From an uncultured Hyphomicrobiales bacterium (GTDB lineage Bacteria > Pseudomonadota > Alphaproteobacteria > Rhizobiales > Ancalomicrobiaceae), in assembly GCA_903930435.1 (NCBI GenBank), contig CAIYYN010000051.1, positions 25,544-89,543 of the forward strand: a stretch of DNA of 64,000 bases, in the 5' to 3' direction. Positions 17,161 through 29,394 of the stretch are shown piece by piece. The notes under the pieces are model-generated. The model was not told where the DNA came from and did not search any database. It worked only from the letters and a program-made list of their open reading frames with translations. Each line of letters starts with the position of its first letter. Position 1 is the first letter of the stretch. The position numbers were made by a program, and so were the translations under genes.

Positions 17161-18135
17161 TCAGAGTCGATCAAGCAAGTCCTTTTTCTTCGTCGAGAAT
17201 TCGGCCTCGCTCAGGATGCCCTTGGTGTGCAAGGCGTGTAGCCGTTCGATCTTGGCGAAAATGTCGTCGTCGTTTGCCGGCGGGGCAAAATTGCCGCTTG
17301 GCTGTGACATCATCTGGGGCTCGGGCATGGTGGGAGCCATAACAGGCTCGGTTGGCATGAACGGCGCAGGAGTGATCATCGCCTGCGTTATGGGCTGCTG
17401 CTGCGCCACTGGTGCTGGCTCGTACACCTGTGCCGGTGCCGGAGCCGGTGCCGGTGCGCTGAACGATGGCGTCTGCCACGAAGTGCCATTGCCCTGCGAT
17501 TGCATCTGGCCGCCGCTGCTCTGCCACTGACCCGAGTTGCCGAAGGCTGGCTGGCTGACGGGCGCGGGAGCCGTCGGCAGTGTGCCCGAGATCATCGGCA
17601 GATCGTACAGGCGAACGGTCCCGAACTGGCTGGTGAACGTCAGGTTCTGGGAATCGCCACCCTGCTGCTGCGAAAATCCGCCGATCTGGTGGTTGCCGGT
17701 ATCATAGACCCGGACCTGATCGGCGAACCGGATCGCAAGTCGCCGCGTCGAAGGAAAGAGCGCATATTGCAGGTCATTCTGACTGCCTGTTGACGATGGC
17801 GAGCCACAATCCGCTGGCCACCAACCGCTGCTGATGCCGCTTCCCAAAGCTGGCATCGGCACGAACAACTCGCGGGACTGCCGCAGGTTCGAGAGCTCGT
17901 TGCACAGTTGTTCGACACGGTATTTCAGTCCGTTGTTGAACATGTCGCCGATCATGATCATGCCGCCCTGCGACCATTGCCCCATGCCGCCAAATTCAGG
18001 GTGCGAGAACTGGGCCTGCGTGCCATTGCCGCGATCGACTGCGTCGAGCATGGTTGTCACGGCGTCGAAACTCATGCCATTGCGCTGGGCTACGCCTTCG
18101 AGTGCCATCCGCCCATCGTCTGTCAATTGCCGCAT
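17161..18135 (-). CDS. SHOCT-domain protein
   Basis: 324 residues, no signal peptide. The last 30 residues (IERLHALHTKGILSEAEFST then KKKDLLDRL) are a SHOCT motif, a short C-terminal oligomerisation element. Residues about 100-190 form a beta-rich domain. Between them lies a low-complexity stretch rich in Pro, Ala, Gln and Met (about 190-290). The first 90 residues are helical with many glycines. Function is unknown; relatives are usually annotated only by SHOCT. It is convergent with rplS. Confidence 0.75.
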   Translation of the reverse strand: MRQLTDDGRMALEGVAQRNGMSFDAVTTMLDAVDRGNGTQAQFSHPEFGGMGQWSQGGMIMIGDMFNNGLKYRVEQLCNELSNLRQSRELFVPMPALGSGISSGWWPADCGSPSSTGSQNDLQYALFPSTRRLAIRFADQVRVYDTGNHQIGGFSQQQGGDSQNLTFTSQFGTVRLYDLPMISGTLPTAPAPVSQPAFGNSGQWQSSGGQMQSQGNGTSWQTPSFSAPAPAPAPAQVYEPAPVAQQQPITQAMITPAPFMPTEPVMAPTMPEPQMMSQPSGNFAPPANDDDIFAKIERLHALHTKGILSEAEFSTKKKDLLDRL

Positions 18136-18645
18136 CTGGTCGTTCCTTTGTCATGATAATGGCGAAGAGGGACACCCTGTCCTGTTCAATCCGATCAATC
18201 TGTCAGTTCTCTAGCACAGACCTGTGACAATCTAACCGGAATTGGGTCAAATGCCCATAATTCGAGCAATTGAGAATTCGAGCCAAAGTCGATTTGAGGC
18301 AAATAGATCTATCAAGCTGCCAAAATATGTAACTCATGGATCGTTTCAACTTCGTTCTGAAATCACAAGACCGGAAAATATTGAATGGTCTCTCCAGATT
18401 ATCCTTAAAAATTTGAACACTATTTGAGATTGGATAATGCGATTTGGGTCTTTATCGAGTGATGTTTCGACAGAGGCTTCCCCGAACACGGCTAGCTCTC
18501 CGGCTATCGGCTCTGTTGCAATCGCGCGAGCGTTGGCGCGGCTTTTCCGGCAGAACGGCTTCGCATTTCGACCCTTTCCTCGCCTCGCATTTTCCGCTAT
18601 CTGATCCCACCACACAAACACATGGAAAACATCTGGAGAACGCCA
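18136..18645. other. Intergenic region upstream of leuC
   Basis: About 510 bp shared by the divergent SHOCT and leuC genes. The part from roughly 18240 to 18430 is AT-richer than its surroundings. A 55-codon frame (18437-18604) lacks a ribosome site and family features. No leucine-rich leader peptide, tRNA-like element or T-box is visible. It probably holds both promoters. Confidence 0.4.
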
Positions 18646-20052
18646 ATGGCCCCGCGCACGCTTTACGACAAGATCTGGGACGATCACGTTGTTGACCAGC
18701 AGCCGGATGGATCCTGCATTCTCTACATCGACCGTCACCTCGTGCACGAAGTGACCAGCCCACAGGCCTTCGAGGGTCTGCGGATAGCCAACCGCAAGGT
18801 TCGTGCGCCGCGCAAGACGCTGGCCGTTGTCGACCACAATGTTCAGACGACAGATCGCTCGAAAGGCATTGCGGACCCGGAATCAGCCCTGCAGGTCGCG
18901 ACGCTGGCCAAGAACGCCGCTGACTTCGGCGTTGAATATTTCAACGAACTGGATGACCGGCAGGGCGTCGTCCACGTCATTGGACCGGAGCAGGGTTTCA
19001 CCTTGCCGGGCATGACGATCGTCTGCGGCGATAGCCACACATCCACGCATGGTGCCTTCGGTGCCTTGGCGCACGGCATCGGCACGTCGGAGGTCGAGCA
19101 CGTGCTCGCCACGCAGACATTGCAGCAGTCAAAGGCCAAGAACATGCGCGTCGTCGTCGACGGCGTGCTGCCGGAAGGCGTCGGTGCCAAGGATATCGTC
19201 CTGGCGATCATCGGCCAGATCGGCACAGCCGGGGGCACGGGTCATGTCATCGAATATTGCGGTTCAGCCATTGAGGCGCTCTCTATGGAAGGTCGCATGA
19301 CGGTCTGCAACATGTCGATTGAAGGCGGTGCCCGTGCAGGCCTGATCGCGCCGGATGAGAAGACCTTCGCCTATATCAAGGGCAAGCCGAAGGCCCCGAC
19401 CGGTGACGCGTGGGATCAGGCCATTGCCTACTGGAAGACACTGAAGTCTGATGAGGGCGCGCATTTTGACGCCGAGATCCGGCTCGATGCCGCCAATCTG
19501 CCACCGATTGTCACCTGGGGCACATCGCCTGAGGACGTCGTTTCTGTCACAGGTGTCGTACCGAATCCAGACGATATCCAGGACGAGAACAAGCGCGCAT
19601 CCAAGTGGCGCGCGCTGGACTATATGGACCTGAAGCCGGGTACGGCGATCACTGACATCAAGATTGACAAGGTCTTCCTCGGCTCTTGCACCAATGGCCG
19701 TATCGAAGACTTCCGTCAGGCTGCCGCCATGATCAAGGGCAAGAAGATTGCCGCCAACATCAAGCTTGCCATCGCCGTGCCGGGTTCCGGTCTGGTCAAG
19801 CTGCAGGCCGAAGCTGAAGGCCTCGACAAGATCTTCACCGAGGCAGGCTTTGAATGGCGCGAACCCGGCTGTTCGATGTGTCTGGCGATGAATGATGATC
19901 GTCTGTCACCGGGCGAGCGGTGTGCGTCAACGTCCAACCGGAATTTCGAGGGCCGTCAGGGCTTCAAGGGCCGCACGCACCTTGTCTCGCCTGCCATGGC
20001 CGCTGCCGCCGCGATTGCGGGCCATTTCGTCGATATCCGCGAGTGGAAATAA
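18646..20052 (+). CDS. leuC: 3-isopropylmalate dehydratase large subunit
   Basis: 468 residues from ATG 18646, with GGAG 8 bp upstream. Aconitase-type features: [20 protein letters not shown], and [4Fe-4S] ligands in [11 protein letters not shown] and GCSMCLAMN. With LeuD it isomerises 2- to 3-isopropylmalate in leucine synthesis. leuD does not follow here; the next genes run on the opposite strand, and leuB is 2.8 kb away. The position after rplS is conserved in Hyphomicrobiales. Confidence 0.97.
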   Translation: MAPRTLYDKIWDDHVVDQQPDGSCILYIDRHLVHEVTSPQAFEGLRIANRKVRAPRKTLAVVDHNVQTTDRSKGIADPESALQVATLAKNAADFGVEYFNELDDRQGVVHVIGPEQGFTLPGMTIVCGDSHTSTHGAFGALAHGIGTSEVEHVLATQTLQQSKAKNMRVVVDGVLPEGVGAKDIVLAIIGQIGTAGGTGHVIEYCGSAIEALSMEGRMTVCNMSIEGGARAGLIAPDEKTFAYIKGKPKAPTGDAWDQAIAYWKTLKSDEGAHFDAEIRLDAANLPPIVTWGTSPEDVVSVTGVVPNPDDIQDENKRASKWRALDYMDLKPGTAITDIKIDKVFLGSCTNGRIEDFRQAAAMIKGKKIAANIKLAIAVPGSGLVKLQAEAEGLDKIFTEAGFEWREPGCSMCLAMNDDRLSPGERCASTSNRNFEGRQGFKGRTHLVSPAMAAAAAIAGHFVDIREWK

Positions 20053-20075
20053 GCCATTAGCCTGACTGGAATTAA

Positions 20076-20109
20076 AAAGGGCTCCGTCACACAAGTGGCG
20101 GAGCCCTTT
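20076..20109. terminator. Terminator between leuC and the Trm112-like gene
   Basis: AAAGGGCTCCG (20076-20086) pairs with CGGAGCCCTTT (20099-20109). On the minus strand the stem is followed by TTTTTAATT, and on the plus strand by GCTTT. It therefore suits the convergent leuC and Trm112-like transcripts. Confidence 0.8.
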
Positions 20110-20138
20110 GCTTTGGGGTGTCGGCTTGTCGCAATCAA

Positions 20139-20366
20139 TCAGTCATCCAGCGCGCGCGCTTCCTCAGGTAACATGATCGGCACACCATCGCGGATCGGAT
20201 AGGCGAGCCGGGCCGCCTTCGAGACAAGTTCCTGCCGGGCGACGTCGTATTCAAGCAGTGACTTCGTGACCGGGCAGACAAGCAGTTCGAGCAGCTTCGG
20301 ATCAACGCGGCCTTTCTGCCGTTCGGGCAGGGCAACGGATTGAACGTCGGGAGTCTCGTCTGCCAT
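20139..20366 (-). CDS. Trm112-family small zinc-ribbon-like protein
   Basis: About 75 residues from ATG 20366 (GGAG upstream). [17 protein letters not shown] and [18 protein letters not shown] are the Trm112/YcaR signature; eukaryotic Trm112 activates methyltransferases. Only one Cys of the usual zinc ligands remains. It follows the Lon-N gene by 16 bp in the same operon. The start at 20417 would overlap that gene and was rejected. Confidence 0.85.
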   Translation of the reverse strand: MADETPDVQSVALPERQKGRVDPKLLELLVCPVTKSLLEYDVARQELVSKAARLAYPIRDGVPIMLPEEARALDD

Positions 20367-20382
20367 CACCTTGCTCCAGCTG

Positions 20383-21084
20383 TTATTGCAGTGTTGACCC
20401 GGCGTCGCCGGCTTCATTGGCCAGTGCGAGTTCTGTCACCGCGACCAGGATGTCGGCCCGTTCCTTGAGCGATCTTGCCTCAAGCAAGGCCTGTTTTTCG
20501 GCCGGTCCATAAGGAGACATCATCGACAGCGTGTTGACGAGCGACTCGTTCGACGCCCGGTCGATACCCTGCCAATCGGCTTCGAGATTGCGTGCTTCCA
20601 GATAGGCCTTGAACGTGTCGAGCAACTGCTTGCGATCCACCTCGTCATTGCCGCTGCCGACGCTGAAATCCTCCATGAAGGGTTCGACATCGATCCGGCA
20701 CGTGCGGAAGGCCAGTTTTGTCGGGATTTCCGCAACCAGTTTGAACCGTGTGATGCCGACCAGCGTCACGAGCACGCGCCCATCGCCGGTTTCTGCATAT
20801 TGCGTGATGCGTCCAACGCAGCCGACATCCGACAGGCTGACCCGCTCGGTCGGGCTTTCCACGATGGGCGTATCCAACTGATTGCTGACGATTTTTGGCT
20901 GCAACACACCAATCAGCCGTGCGCCGCGCATAGCCTCGGCGATCATGTCGAGATAACGTGGCTCGAAGATGTTGAGGGGCAATTGCCCTCTCGGCAGCAA
21001 CAAGACGCCTGCCAACGGGAACACGGGTATCGTCGCGGGCAGGTCTTCCGGACCGTTGTAGGTGACATTTCCTGCCTGTGTCAT
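20383..21084 (-). CDS. LON peptidase N-terminal-domain protein
   Basis: 233 residues that match only the Lon substrate-binding (LAN) domain: [20 protein letters not shown] and FEPRYLDMI at 19-48, then [20 protein letters not shown]. There is no AAA or protease domain, which is normal for this stand-alone family. Its role is undefined, probably in protein quality control. The neighbouring chaperedoxin CnoX and Trm112-like genes are commonly clustered with it in Hyphomicrobiales. Confidence 0.88.
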   Translation of the reverse strand: MTQAGNVTYNGPEDLPATIPVFPLAGVLLLPRGQLPLNIFEPRYLDMIAEAMRGARLIGVLQPKIVSNQLDTPIVESPTERVSLSDVGCVGRITQYAETGDGRVLVTLVGITRFKLVAEIPTKLAFRTCRIDVEPFMEDFSVGSGNDEVDRKQLLDTFKAYLEARNLEADWQGIDRASNESLVNTLSMMSPYGPAEKQALLEARSLKERADILVAVTELALANEAGDAGSTLQ

Positions 21085-21268
21085 GATGCAAGTGCCTTTG
21101 CTCGAGGCGTCTGATTGACGAACATTGACTGTGCCCGGGCATTAACGCGATGGTGCGCTACATGTTCCGCAGACTGGTTCATCAAGAGCCCGGTGTCTCA
21201 CTTCAGTCTATCACCCGCCGGTTACGCCTGACAGGGTGAGTTGTCAGTCGAGTTATAGGGCACCGATC

Positions 21269-22234
21269 TCAGGAAAACAGGACGGAAGACAATCGACGTC
21301 GTCCATAGAGCGTCATTTCGTCCTTGGGGCCCCAGGCCTCGAAGAACTGCACCAGTTGCTTGCGGGCGGCATCTTCGTTCCAGTCGCGTTTCCGGCGCAC
21401 GATTTCGATCAGGAAGTCGACAGCCTCTTCCTTCTGTCCGCGTGCATTGGCGATCAGGGCGAGGTCGAACCGGGCTGCGTGGTCATTGGCATCCTTGACG
21501 AGCCGCGCTTCCAGTTCAGTGGCGTCGCCGAGCTTGGCGGCCTGTTCTTCGAGGTCGAGCCGCGCCTTGATACCGGCAACACGCGGGTCGTTCTCCTTGC
21601 CCGCAGGCAATCTGGTCAGGACTTCGCGTGCCTGCTCGAATTGCTTGGCAGCCAGCAGCACTTCCGCCAGACCCAGATACCCGCCGATATTCTCGGGTTC
21701 CATCTGCATGGCAGCGCCAAACAGCTGCGCAGCCCCTTCGAGATCGCCCTCGGCCAAGGCCAATCCGCCTTCCTCGATCATTGCTTCGGCATCGCTCGGG
21801 GCGCCTGGACCGGCGAGACGGTCAATGAACGCCTGCACTTCGCTTGCGGGCAATGCGCCCATGAATCCGTCGACGGGTTGGCCATCCTTGAAGGCGAAGA
21901 CGGCCGGGATCGACCTGACGCCCAACTGTCCAGCAATTTCCGGGTACTTGTCGATGTTCATCTTGACCAGCCTCACCGCGCCCTTGGCTTTGGTGATTGC
22001 CTGTTCAAGTACCGGGGTCAGCTGCTTGCACGGGCCGCACCAGTCAGCCCAGAAATCGACGAGAACCGGGACGGTCCGCGATGTCTCGATCACGTCCTTC
22101 ATGAACTCGCGGGTTGTTGTTTCCTTGATCAGATCCCCGGTGGGGCCTGCCGAGGACTGTGCCGCCGCAGGCTTTGCGGTAGCGGAACCTGTCATCTGAT
22201 TGCCAAACGAAAAACTGGGACCCGTCATGGTCAT
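21269..22234 (-). CDS. cnoX: Thioredoxin-TPR co-chaperone (CnoX/YbbN)
   Basis: 321 residues: about 30 flexible N-terminal residues, a thioredoxin domain with active site WCGPC (C66, C69), then TPR-like repeats from about 140 to 300 ending in the YbbN-type DWNEDAARKQLVQFFEAWG. E. coli CnoX lacks a CGPC pair, but here both cysteines are present, so redox activity is likely. The protein protects unfolded clients under oxidative stress and hands them to GroEL or DnaK. The start is ATG 22234 or 22228; an AGAGG site serves either. Confidence 0.9.
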   Translation of the reverse strand: MTMTGPSFSFGNQMTGSATAKPAAAQSSAGPTGDLIKETTTREFMKDVIETSRTVPVLVDFWADWCGPCKQLTPVLEQAITKAKGAVRLVKMNIDKYPEIAGQLGVRSIPAVFAFKDGQPVDGFMGALPASEVQAFIDRLAGPGAPSDAEAMIEEGGLALAEGDLEGAAQLFGAAMQMEPENIGGYLGLAEVLLAAKQFEQAREVLTRLPAGKENDPRVAGIKARLDLEEQAAKLGDATELEARLVKDANDHAARFDLALIANARGQKEEAVDFLIEIVRRKRDWNEDAARKQLVQFFEAWGPKDEMTLYGRRRLSSVLFS

Positions 22235-22354
22235 CTACCTCTGGGACGTGGCGGCGGATCGAAATCTCGGCCTTGCTCGGTTATCGCCTAACATGGGAAC
22301 TGAGTGCTGTGAAGGCAATGTGCGCGGGCAGAAGAAGTCAGCAAGCCGCCGCAC

Positions 22355-22888
22355 TCAGTCCTGTTCGAGATCGAGCTTGCCGTGGCTGATGGCGATCACA
22401 TGCGGTTCGTGACCGGTCGCCCGGATGAATGTCAGCAAGTCCTGGGCTGCGATCGATGTCGTCGCGGTGTTTTCAAGCGGATGATAGTTCAGCATTTCAT
22501 GCATCATCATCGGTGCATCAAGCACGACCTTGATCCGGCTTTTCGGATCATTGATCAACCCGAGCGGCGTGACTGACCCCGGCGTAACGCCGAGCAGTTC
22601 GAACATCAGCTCTGGCTTCGCAAACGTGACCCGACCCTGCGCACCGATCTTTTCGTGGATGGTTTTCAGATCGATGGCAGCGTCATGTTCGGCCACGACA
22701 AGAAAGATGTTGTCCTTCTTGTCTTTCAGGAAGAGATTCTTCGAATGACCGCCTGCGATATCGCGCTTTAACGCCTTGCTCTCCTGCACCGTGAAGACGG
22801 CGACATGTTCAAGTGTCGTCGTCTTGATGCCGAGCTTGTCGAGAAAGGCAAAGAGGTCTGCGCGGCCAAGGGGATGTGAGGCACTCAT
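22355..22888 (-). CDS. Prolyl-tRNA-associated deacylase (ProXp-ala/YbaK family)
   Basis: 177 residues with the YbaK/INS-domain pattern: HSKNLFLKDKKDNIFLVVAE, KPELMFELLGVTPGSVTPLG and VVLDAPMMMHEMLNYHPLENT. Stand-alone proteins of this kind in alphaproteobacteria hydrolyse Ala-tRNA(Pro) made in error by ProRS. Its start overlaps the leuB stop by 1 bp (TGATG), so it is translated with leuB. The exact substrate is inferred from family knowledge. Confidence 0.85.
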   Translation of the reverse strand: MSASHPLGRADLFAFLDKLGIKTTTLEHVAVFTVQESKALKRDIAGGHSKNLFLKDKKDNIFLVVAEHDAAIDLKTIHEKIGAQGRVTFAKPELMFELLGVTPGSVTPLGLINDPKSRIKVVLDAPMMMHEMLNYHPLENTATTSIAAQDLLTFIRATGHEPHVIAISHGKLDLEQD

Positions 22889-24000
22889 CAGCGCGCGACG
22901 ACCGCCAGCTCGCGCCGGATCGCAGCACCCATCTCGCCGGTTCCAACGGCGTTCTGACCTGCAGACGCGATGTCCTTGGTCCTGACGCCTGAGGCCAGCA
23001 CATTGGCGATGGCCTTTTCGAGCATGTCTGCTGCTTCACCCAGTCCGAGCGAGTAACGAAGCGTCATGGCGAAGGAACCAATCATGGCGATCGGATTGGC
23101 AAGGCCCTTGCCGGCAATGTCAGGGGCCGATCCGTGCACCGGCTCATAGAGGGCCTTTGAACGGCCAGTGACTGGATCTGGTGCGCCGAGAGAGGCTGAC
23201 GGCAACATGCCAAGCGACCCTGTCAGCATGGCGGCGATGTCCGAGAGCACGTCACCGAACAGGTTGTCGGTGACGATCACGTCATACTGCTTTGGCCAGC
23301 GCACGAGCTGCATCGCGCAATTGTCGGCGAGCACATGCTCAAGCTCGACATCCGGATATTCGGTCTTGCCGACACGCGTCACGACCTCGTTCCACAAGAC
23401 ACCCGATTTCATCACGTTGCGCTTTTCAGCGGACGAAACCTTGTTGCGGCGGGTTTTGGCGAGGTCGAAGGCGACGCGGGCGATGCGCTCGATCTCGTGC
23501 GTCGTATAGAGCTGCGTATCGACAGCGCGCTTTTCGCCGTTTTCAAGCGTGACGATTTCCTTTGGCTCGCCGAAATAGACGCCGCCGGTCAATTCGCGGA
23601 TGATGAGAATGTCGAGGCCTTCGACGACTTCGCGCTTGAGGCTGGAGGCATCGGCGAGCGCCGGATAGCAGATTGCCGGACGCAGGTTTGCAAACAGCCC
23701 GAGGTCCTTGCGCAAACGCAGGAGTCCCGCTTCGGGACGCACGTCGTAGGGCACCTTGTCCCATTTTGGGCCACCGACTGCGCCAAACAGCACGGCATCC
23801 GCGCTTGCAGCCATTGCCATGTCGCTTTCGGAGATAGCCTTGCCATGCGCATCATAGGCGCAACCACCGACCAGACCCATTTCGGTCTCGAACTTGGCGA
23901 TGCCAGCCTGACCAAACCAGTCGAGAATGGCCTTCACCTCGACCATGATCTCGGGGCCAATACCGTCGCCGGGAAGCAGGAAGAGATTGAATGAAGACAT
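22888..24000 (-). CDS. leuB: 3-isopropylmalate dehydrogenase
   Basis: 370 residues, the usual length. [13 protein letters not shown] opens the fold. [15 protein letters not shown] carries the substrate-binding tyrosine, [17 protein letters not shown] the metal-binding aspartates, and [16 protein letters not shown] the NAD adenosine site. It oxidises 3-isopropylmalate in leucine synthesis. A GAGAGAAC site precedes ATG 24000. Its upstream region contains CCCTGC/GCAGGG (24073-24087), a small hairpin that could lie in the leader. leuD is absent between leuC and leuB. Confidence 0.96.
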   Translation of the reverse strand: MSSFNLFLLPGDGIGPEIMVEVKAILDWFGQAGIAKFETEMGLVGGCAYDAHGKAISESDMAMAASADAVLFGAVGGPKWDKVPYDVRPEAGLLRLRKDLGLFANLRPAICYPALADASSLKREVVEGLDILIIRELTGGVYFGEPKEIVTLENGEKRAVDTQLYTTHEIERIARVAFDLAKTRRNKVSSAEKRNVMKSGVLWNEVVTRVGKTEYPDVELEHVLADNCAMQLVRWPKQYDVIVTDNLFGDVLSDIAAMLTGSLGMLPSASLGAPDPVTGRSKALYEPVHGSAPDIAGKGLANPIAMIGSFAMTLRYSLGLGEAADMLEKAIANVLASGVRTKDIASAGQNAVGTGEMGAAIRRELAVVAR

Positions 24001-24328
24001 GATTTATTGTTCTCTCGGTTTGATCTGTTGAATGATGGTGCCGTATTGGAAGATCCTCGGCTGCCAACCGAGCCCTGCCGAGCAGGGTCACCTGAGCCAA
24101 TTACGCTTCGGCCCGTTTGTCACAAGGCTTGCACCGATTGGCCGGAAAGTCAGCAGTTGGCTTCGCTTTACCAATGAAATCTGACTTTCACAATGCCCTG
24201 CTGGTTGGCACGAATTTCGCGAAGGGACGGGCAAGGGCGCGTATCGGGGCGACTTTGTTAAAAGACATGTGCCAATAGGGGGCAGGCCACCCCCTGAGTA
24301 GACGACTTGCCGTGGGAGTTATCTGGAA
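24001..24328. other. Intergenic region between leuB and the DsrE-like gene
   Basis: About 330 bp between divergent genes. It contains small hairpins at 24073-24087 (CCCTGC/GCAGGG) and 24277-24295 (AGGGGG/CCCCCT). No gene is seen. Promoters for both neighbours are expected here. Confidence 0.4.
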
Positions 24329-24844
24329 ATGCCTATGTTGTCCTCCTGGAAACTGAGACTTGGACTCGTTGTTTCTGTTCTGATCATGTGCGTTTTCGTT
24401 GGTATGGCAGCCTTTTGGCGTCTGAATGCGCCGGCCAAGGCAGCCAATGTACCCCAGATCAACCAGGATTTCGGCCATCAGAAGGTCATCTATCATATCT
24501 CGGAAAGTGGTGACGACCGCGCGGGCCGCATGGCAGGCTGGCTGGGCAGCATGCAGAACCATTTCGCCGCCCTGAAGCCGGGCCAACTTGAGATGGCCGT
24601 CGTGATGAACGGTGACGGGATCAACCTGCTGATCAAGGCCAAGACCGATCCTGAACTTCAAACCCGGATTACGGCTCTCAAGCAACAAGGCGCCCGTTTT
24701 CTCGTTTGCCGCAACACACTCGTCCAGCGCCGTCTTGATCCAGCGACCGATCTCTATGATGTGAGCACCACTGACCTCGTCGCGGCGGGCGTGGCCGAAA
24801 TTACCATGCTTGAAGGCCAGGGTTACGGCTATCTGCGGCCATGA
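24329..24844 (+). CDS. Membrane-anchored DsrE/DsrF-like protein
   Basis: 171 residues. One N-terminal membrane segment or signal (LGLVVSVLIMCVFVGMAAFW, about 11-30) precedes a periplasmic DsrE-like domain: QKVIYHISESGDD, LEMAVVMNGDGINLL, and a cysteine in FLVCRNTL where DsrE relatives carry their active cysteine. These proteins bind or transfer sulfur, or are structural homologues of unknown role. The gene stands alone. Confidence 0.75.
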   Translation: MPMLSSWKLRLGLVVSVLIMCVFVGMAAFWRLNAPAKAANVPQINQDFGHQKVIYHISESGDDRAGRMAGWLGSMQNHFAALKPGQLEMAVVMNGDGINLLIKAKTDPELQTRITALKQQGARFLVCRNTLVQRRLDPATDLYDVSTTDLVAAGVAEITMLEGQGYGYLRP

Positions 24845-25195
24845 CGTCGGTCAATTCTGTTTCGCACATTGTCTGACAACACGACGACTGTTGTCTCAGG
24901 GTCGGGCGACGCATTGGCTTGCAATGGCCCGCTTTGCTTCTGATTCCGAGCGATCGGTCAGGCCCATAAAGGCCGACCGGCTTGACATTGTTATGTTGCA
25001 GTGCAATATAAAGTTAGTAAATTCAAAAAGCAGCGATTTTTAGCTTTAAGCCGTTGTTTATTTCGATGTGCAACTGTTCTGTGACGGCGACGATATAATG
25101 CCTTGACCGCGAGAACGATACGGATACCGTTAGACCCCGTCCCGGGACGATTTCGCTGTTCGTGCGATCTCCTGTGGGCACAAGTGGAGTTCCGC
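24845..25195. other. Intergenic region before the phasin-like gene
   Basis: About 350 bp, AT-richer around 24980-25060. It carries the promoter and palindrome annotated at 24982-25012. I see no gene in it. Confidence 0.45.
24982..25012 (+). promoter_or_regulatory. Promoter with embedded TTGCA-G-TGCAA palindrome
   Basis: A perfect -35 TTGACA (24982-24987) precedes AATATA/TATAAA (25005-25012), with a 17-19 bp spacer. The palindrome TTGCA-G-TGCAA (24996-25006) fills the end of the spacer, placing a bound repressor on the promoter. Similar TGCA-rich palindromes are bound by PhaR at phasin promoters in alphaproteobacteria. The PhaR link is inference. Confidence 0.5.
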
Positions 25196-25558
25196 ATGAG
25201 CGATTCTGATAACAAGTCCTTCTTCGATGCGTTCATGGCTACTGCTGGCAGCTTCAGCGACATCGCGCGCATGGCACCGACCGTGATGATGTTGCGATCT
25301 GACGCCTTGATGGCGTCGATGGCCGAACCCATGGCGTTTGACAGTCAGGAATCGATTCTGATGGTTTCGGAAAAGATTGCTGCTGTTACCGAAGGCGCAA
25401 TGCGAGCGACGCTGGCCGCAGGTGCGGGCGTCGGGCTTGCCATGATGACTGGCATGGCCCAGCCCAATCTGGCGTTCAAGATTGCCGATGCGGCGGTTGA
25501 GCCGATGCGTCGCCAGGTGCAATCGAATTATGATCGGCTGACAACCAAGCCTGCGTGA
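25196..25558 (+). CDS. Small helical protein, phasin-like
   Basis: 120 residues from ATG 25196 (GGAG 7 bp upstream). It is almost entirely alpha-helical and rich in Ala and Met, with ESILMVSEKIAAVTEGAMRA then a Gly/Met-rich hydrophobic stretch and a C-terminal VEPMRRQVQSNYDRL. There is no signal peptide. Size, composition and the C-terminal helix resemble phasins, which coat polyhydroxybutyrate granules, and the promoter palindrome agrees. I cannot assign the family with certainty. Confidence 0.5.
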   Translation: MSDSDNKSFFDAFMATAGSFSDIARMAPTVMMLRSDALMASMAEPMAFDSQESILMVSEKIAAVTEGAMRATLAAGAGVGLAMMTGMAQPNLAFKIADAAVEPMRRQVQSNYDRLTTKPA

Positions 25559-25661
25559 GGCTGTGTGCGCGGAATGCGACTTCAACACGGCTAGAGATGA
25601 TGCTTGCGCCAGCGTGGCGACCGGTTTTTGACGTTTCCATCAAGACGAGACGGGGATTCAC

Positions 25662-27940
<2,279 letters not shown>

Positions 27941-27951
27941 TGCTTTCCTTC

Positions 27952-27979
27952 CCCGGGAGCCCCTCCGGGGTCTCCTGGG
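27952..27979 (+). other. Strong hairpin between mdh and sucC
   Basis: CCCGGGAGCCCC (27952-27963) can pair with GGGG-T-CTCCTGGG (27967-27979) around a 3-nt loop, about 12 pairs with one bulge. No T-run follows, so mRNA processing or protection of the mdh end, or partial attenuation, is more likely than full termination. Confidence 0.5.
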
Positions 27980-28102
27980 TCCGTTTCCGGCAAGTTGGGC
28001 CTGAGCCCAGAGATCGCCGGTGTCGAATTCACGTGGTGGCCGCGGGTTGGGTCTCTTGGATCGGAGAGACGCCCGCTGGTCTCGACCAGACGGGGCTGAC
28101 AG

Positions 28103-29296
28103 ATGAATATCCATGAATATCAGGCGAAAGCCGTCCTGAAGGAATTTGGCGCTCCGGTGTCGCTCGGTCTTCCGGCGTTCACCGTTGAGGAAGCCATTGC
28201 AGCTGCCAAGCAGCTTCCGGGTCCACTCTACGTCGTCAAGAGCCAGATCCATGCTGGCGGCCGCGGCAAGGGCAAGTTCAAGGAACTGCCGGCTGACGCC
28301 AAGGGCGGCGTTCGCCTTGCCTTCTCCATCGACGAGGTTGGTGCGCACGCCAAGGAAATGCTGGGCAATACGCTCGTGACCGTCCAGACCGGCCCGACCG
28401 GCAAGCAGGTCAACCGCCTCTACATCGAAGACGGCTCCGACATTGCCCGCGAATTGTATCTTTCGGCTCTGGTTGATCGCGAAACCGGCTCCATCGGCTT
28501 CGTCGTTTCGACCGAAGGCGGTGTGGATATCGAAACCGTTGCGCACAATACACCGGAAAAGATCCACACGTTCCATGTCGATCCCGCCGCTGGCTATCAG
28601 GCCTACGTCGGTCGCAACATCGCCTATGCGCTGAAGCTCGAAGGTGCGCAGATCAAGCAGTGCGTCAAGCTCGTCGGCGATCTCTACCGGGCCTTCGTCG
28701 AGAAGGACATGGCCATGCTCGAGGTCAATCCGCTGATCGTCACCAAGCAGGGCGACCTGAAGGTGCTCGACGCCAAGGTGAACTTCGATTCCAACAGCCT
28801 CTATCGCCATCCCGAAATTGTCGCGCTCCGCGACGAGTCGGAAGAAGACGCCAAAGAAATCGAGGCTTCCAAGTACGACCTCGCCTATATCGCGCTCGAT
28901 GGCACCATCGGCTGCATGGTCAATGGCGCAGGTCTCGCCATGGCGACGCTCGACATCATCCAGCTCTACGGTGAAACGCCTGCCAACTTCCTCGACGTCG
29001 GCGGCGGCGCGTCGGAAGAGAAGGTGACTGCTGCCTTCAAGATCATCACCTCTGATCCGCAGGTGAAGGGCATCCTCGTCAACATCTTCGGCGGGATCAT
29101 GAAGTGCGACATCATCGCACGCGGCGTGCTGGCGGCTGTGAAGACCGTTGGCCTCACGGTTCCCCTGGTCGTCCGCCTCACCGGCACCAATGAGGAACTG
29201 GGCCGTCAGATCATTCGCGAGTCCGGGCTGAACGTCATCCCGGCCAATGATCTCGACGACGCTGCCCAGAAGATCGTCGCGGCCATCAAGGCTTGA
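28103..29296 (+). CDS. sucC: Succinyl-CoA synthetase beta subunit
   Basis: 397 residues. [20 protein letters not shown] opens an ATP-grasp fold; [20 protein letters not shown] binds nucleotide, and [20 protein letters not shown] holds metal ligands. With SucD it makes ATP or GTP from succinyl-CoA. Length and order are normal. Confidence 0.97.
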   Translation: MNIHEYQAKAVLKEFGAPVSLGLPAFTVEEAIAAAKQLPGPLYVVKSQIHAGGRGKGKFKELPADAKGGVRLAFSIDEVGAHAKEMLGNTLVTVQTGPTGKQVNRLYIEDGSDIARELYLSALVDRETGSIGFVVSTEGGVDIETVAHNTPEKIHTFHVDPAAGYQAYVGRNIAYALKLEGAQIKQCVKLVGDLYRAFVEKDMAMLEVNPLIVTKQGDLKVLDAKVNFDSNSLYRHPEIVALRDESEEDAKEIEASKYDLAYIALDGTIGCMVNGAGLAMATLDIIQLYGETPANFLDVGGGASEEKVTAAFKIITSDPQVKGILVNIFGGIMKCDIIARGVLAAVKTVGLTVPLVVRLTGTNEELGRQIIRESGLNVIPANDLDDAAQKIVAAIKA

Positions 29297-29314
29297 GCCA
29301 TCAACGAGCCGCAT

Positions 29315-29337
29315 GCCTGCCGGTCGATCCGGCGGGC
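29315..29337 (+). other. Hairpin between sucC and sucD
   Basis: GCCTGCCGG (29315-29323) pairs with CCGGCGGGC (29329-29337) around TCGAT, nine pairs including one G-T. There is no U-run. Like the mdh-sucC hairpin, it may tune mRNA stability between operon genes. Confidence 0.45.
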
Positions 29338-29394
29338 GCGAACCAATCCCGCCGAGCCAGTTGATAGGCCCCGAGGCCGAGGAGATTTTCATCC

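Noticed and set aside
18437..18604. 55-codon frame upstream of leuC as a possible leader peptide
   Set aside because: No leucine run, no ribosome site, no attenuator hairpin next to it.
21236..22291. 351-codon plus-strand frame over cnoX
   Set aside because: Lies antisense to a clear thioredoxin-TPR gene and has no recognisable domain.
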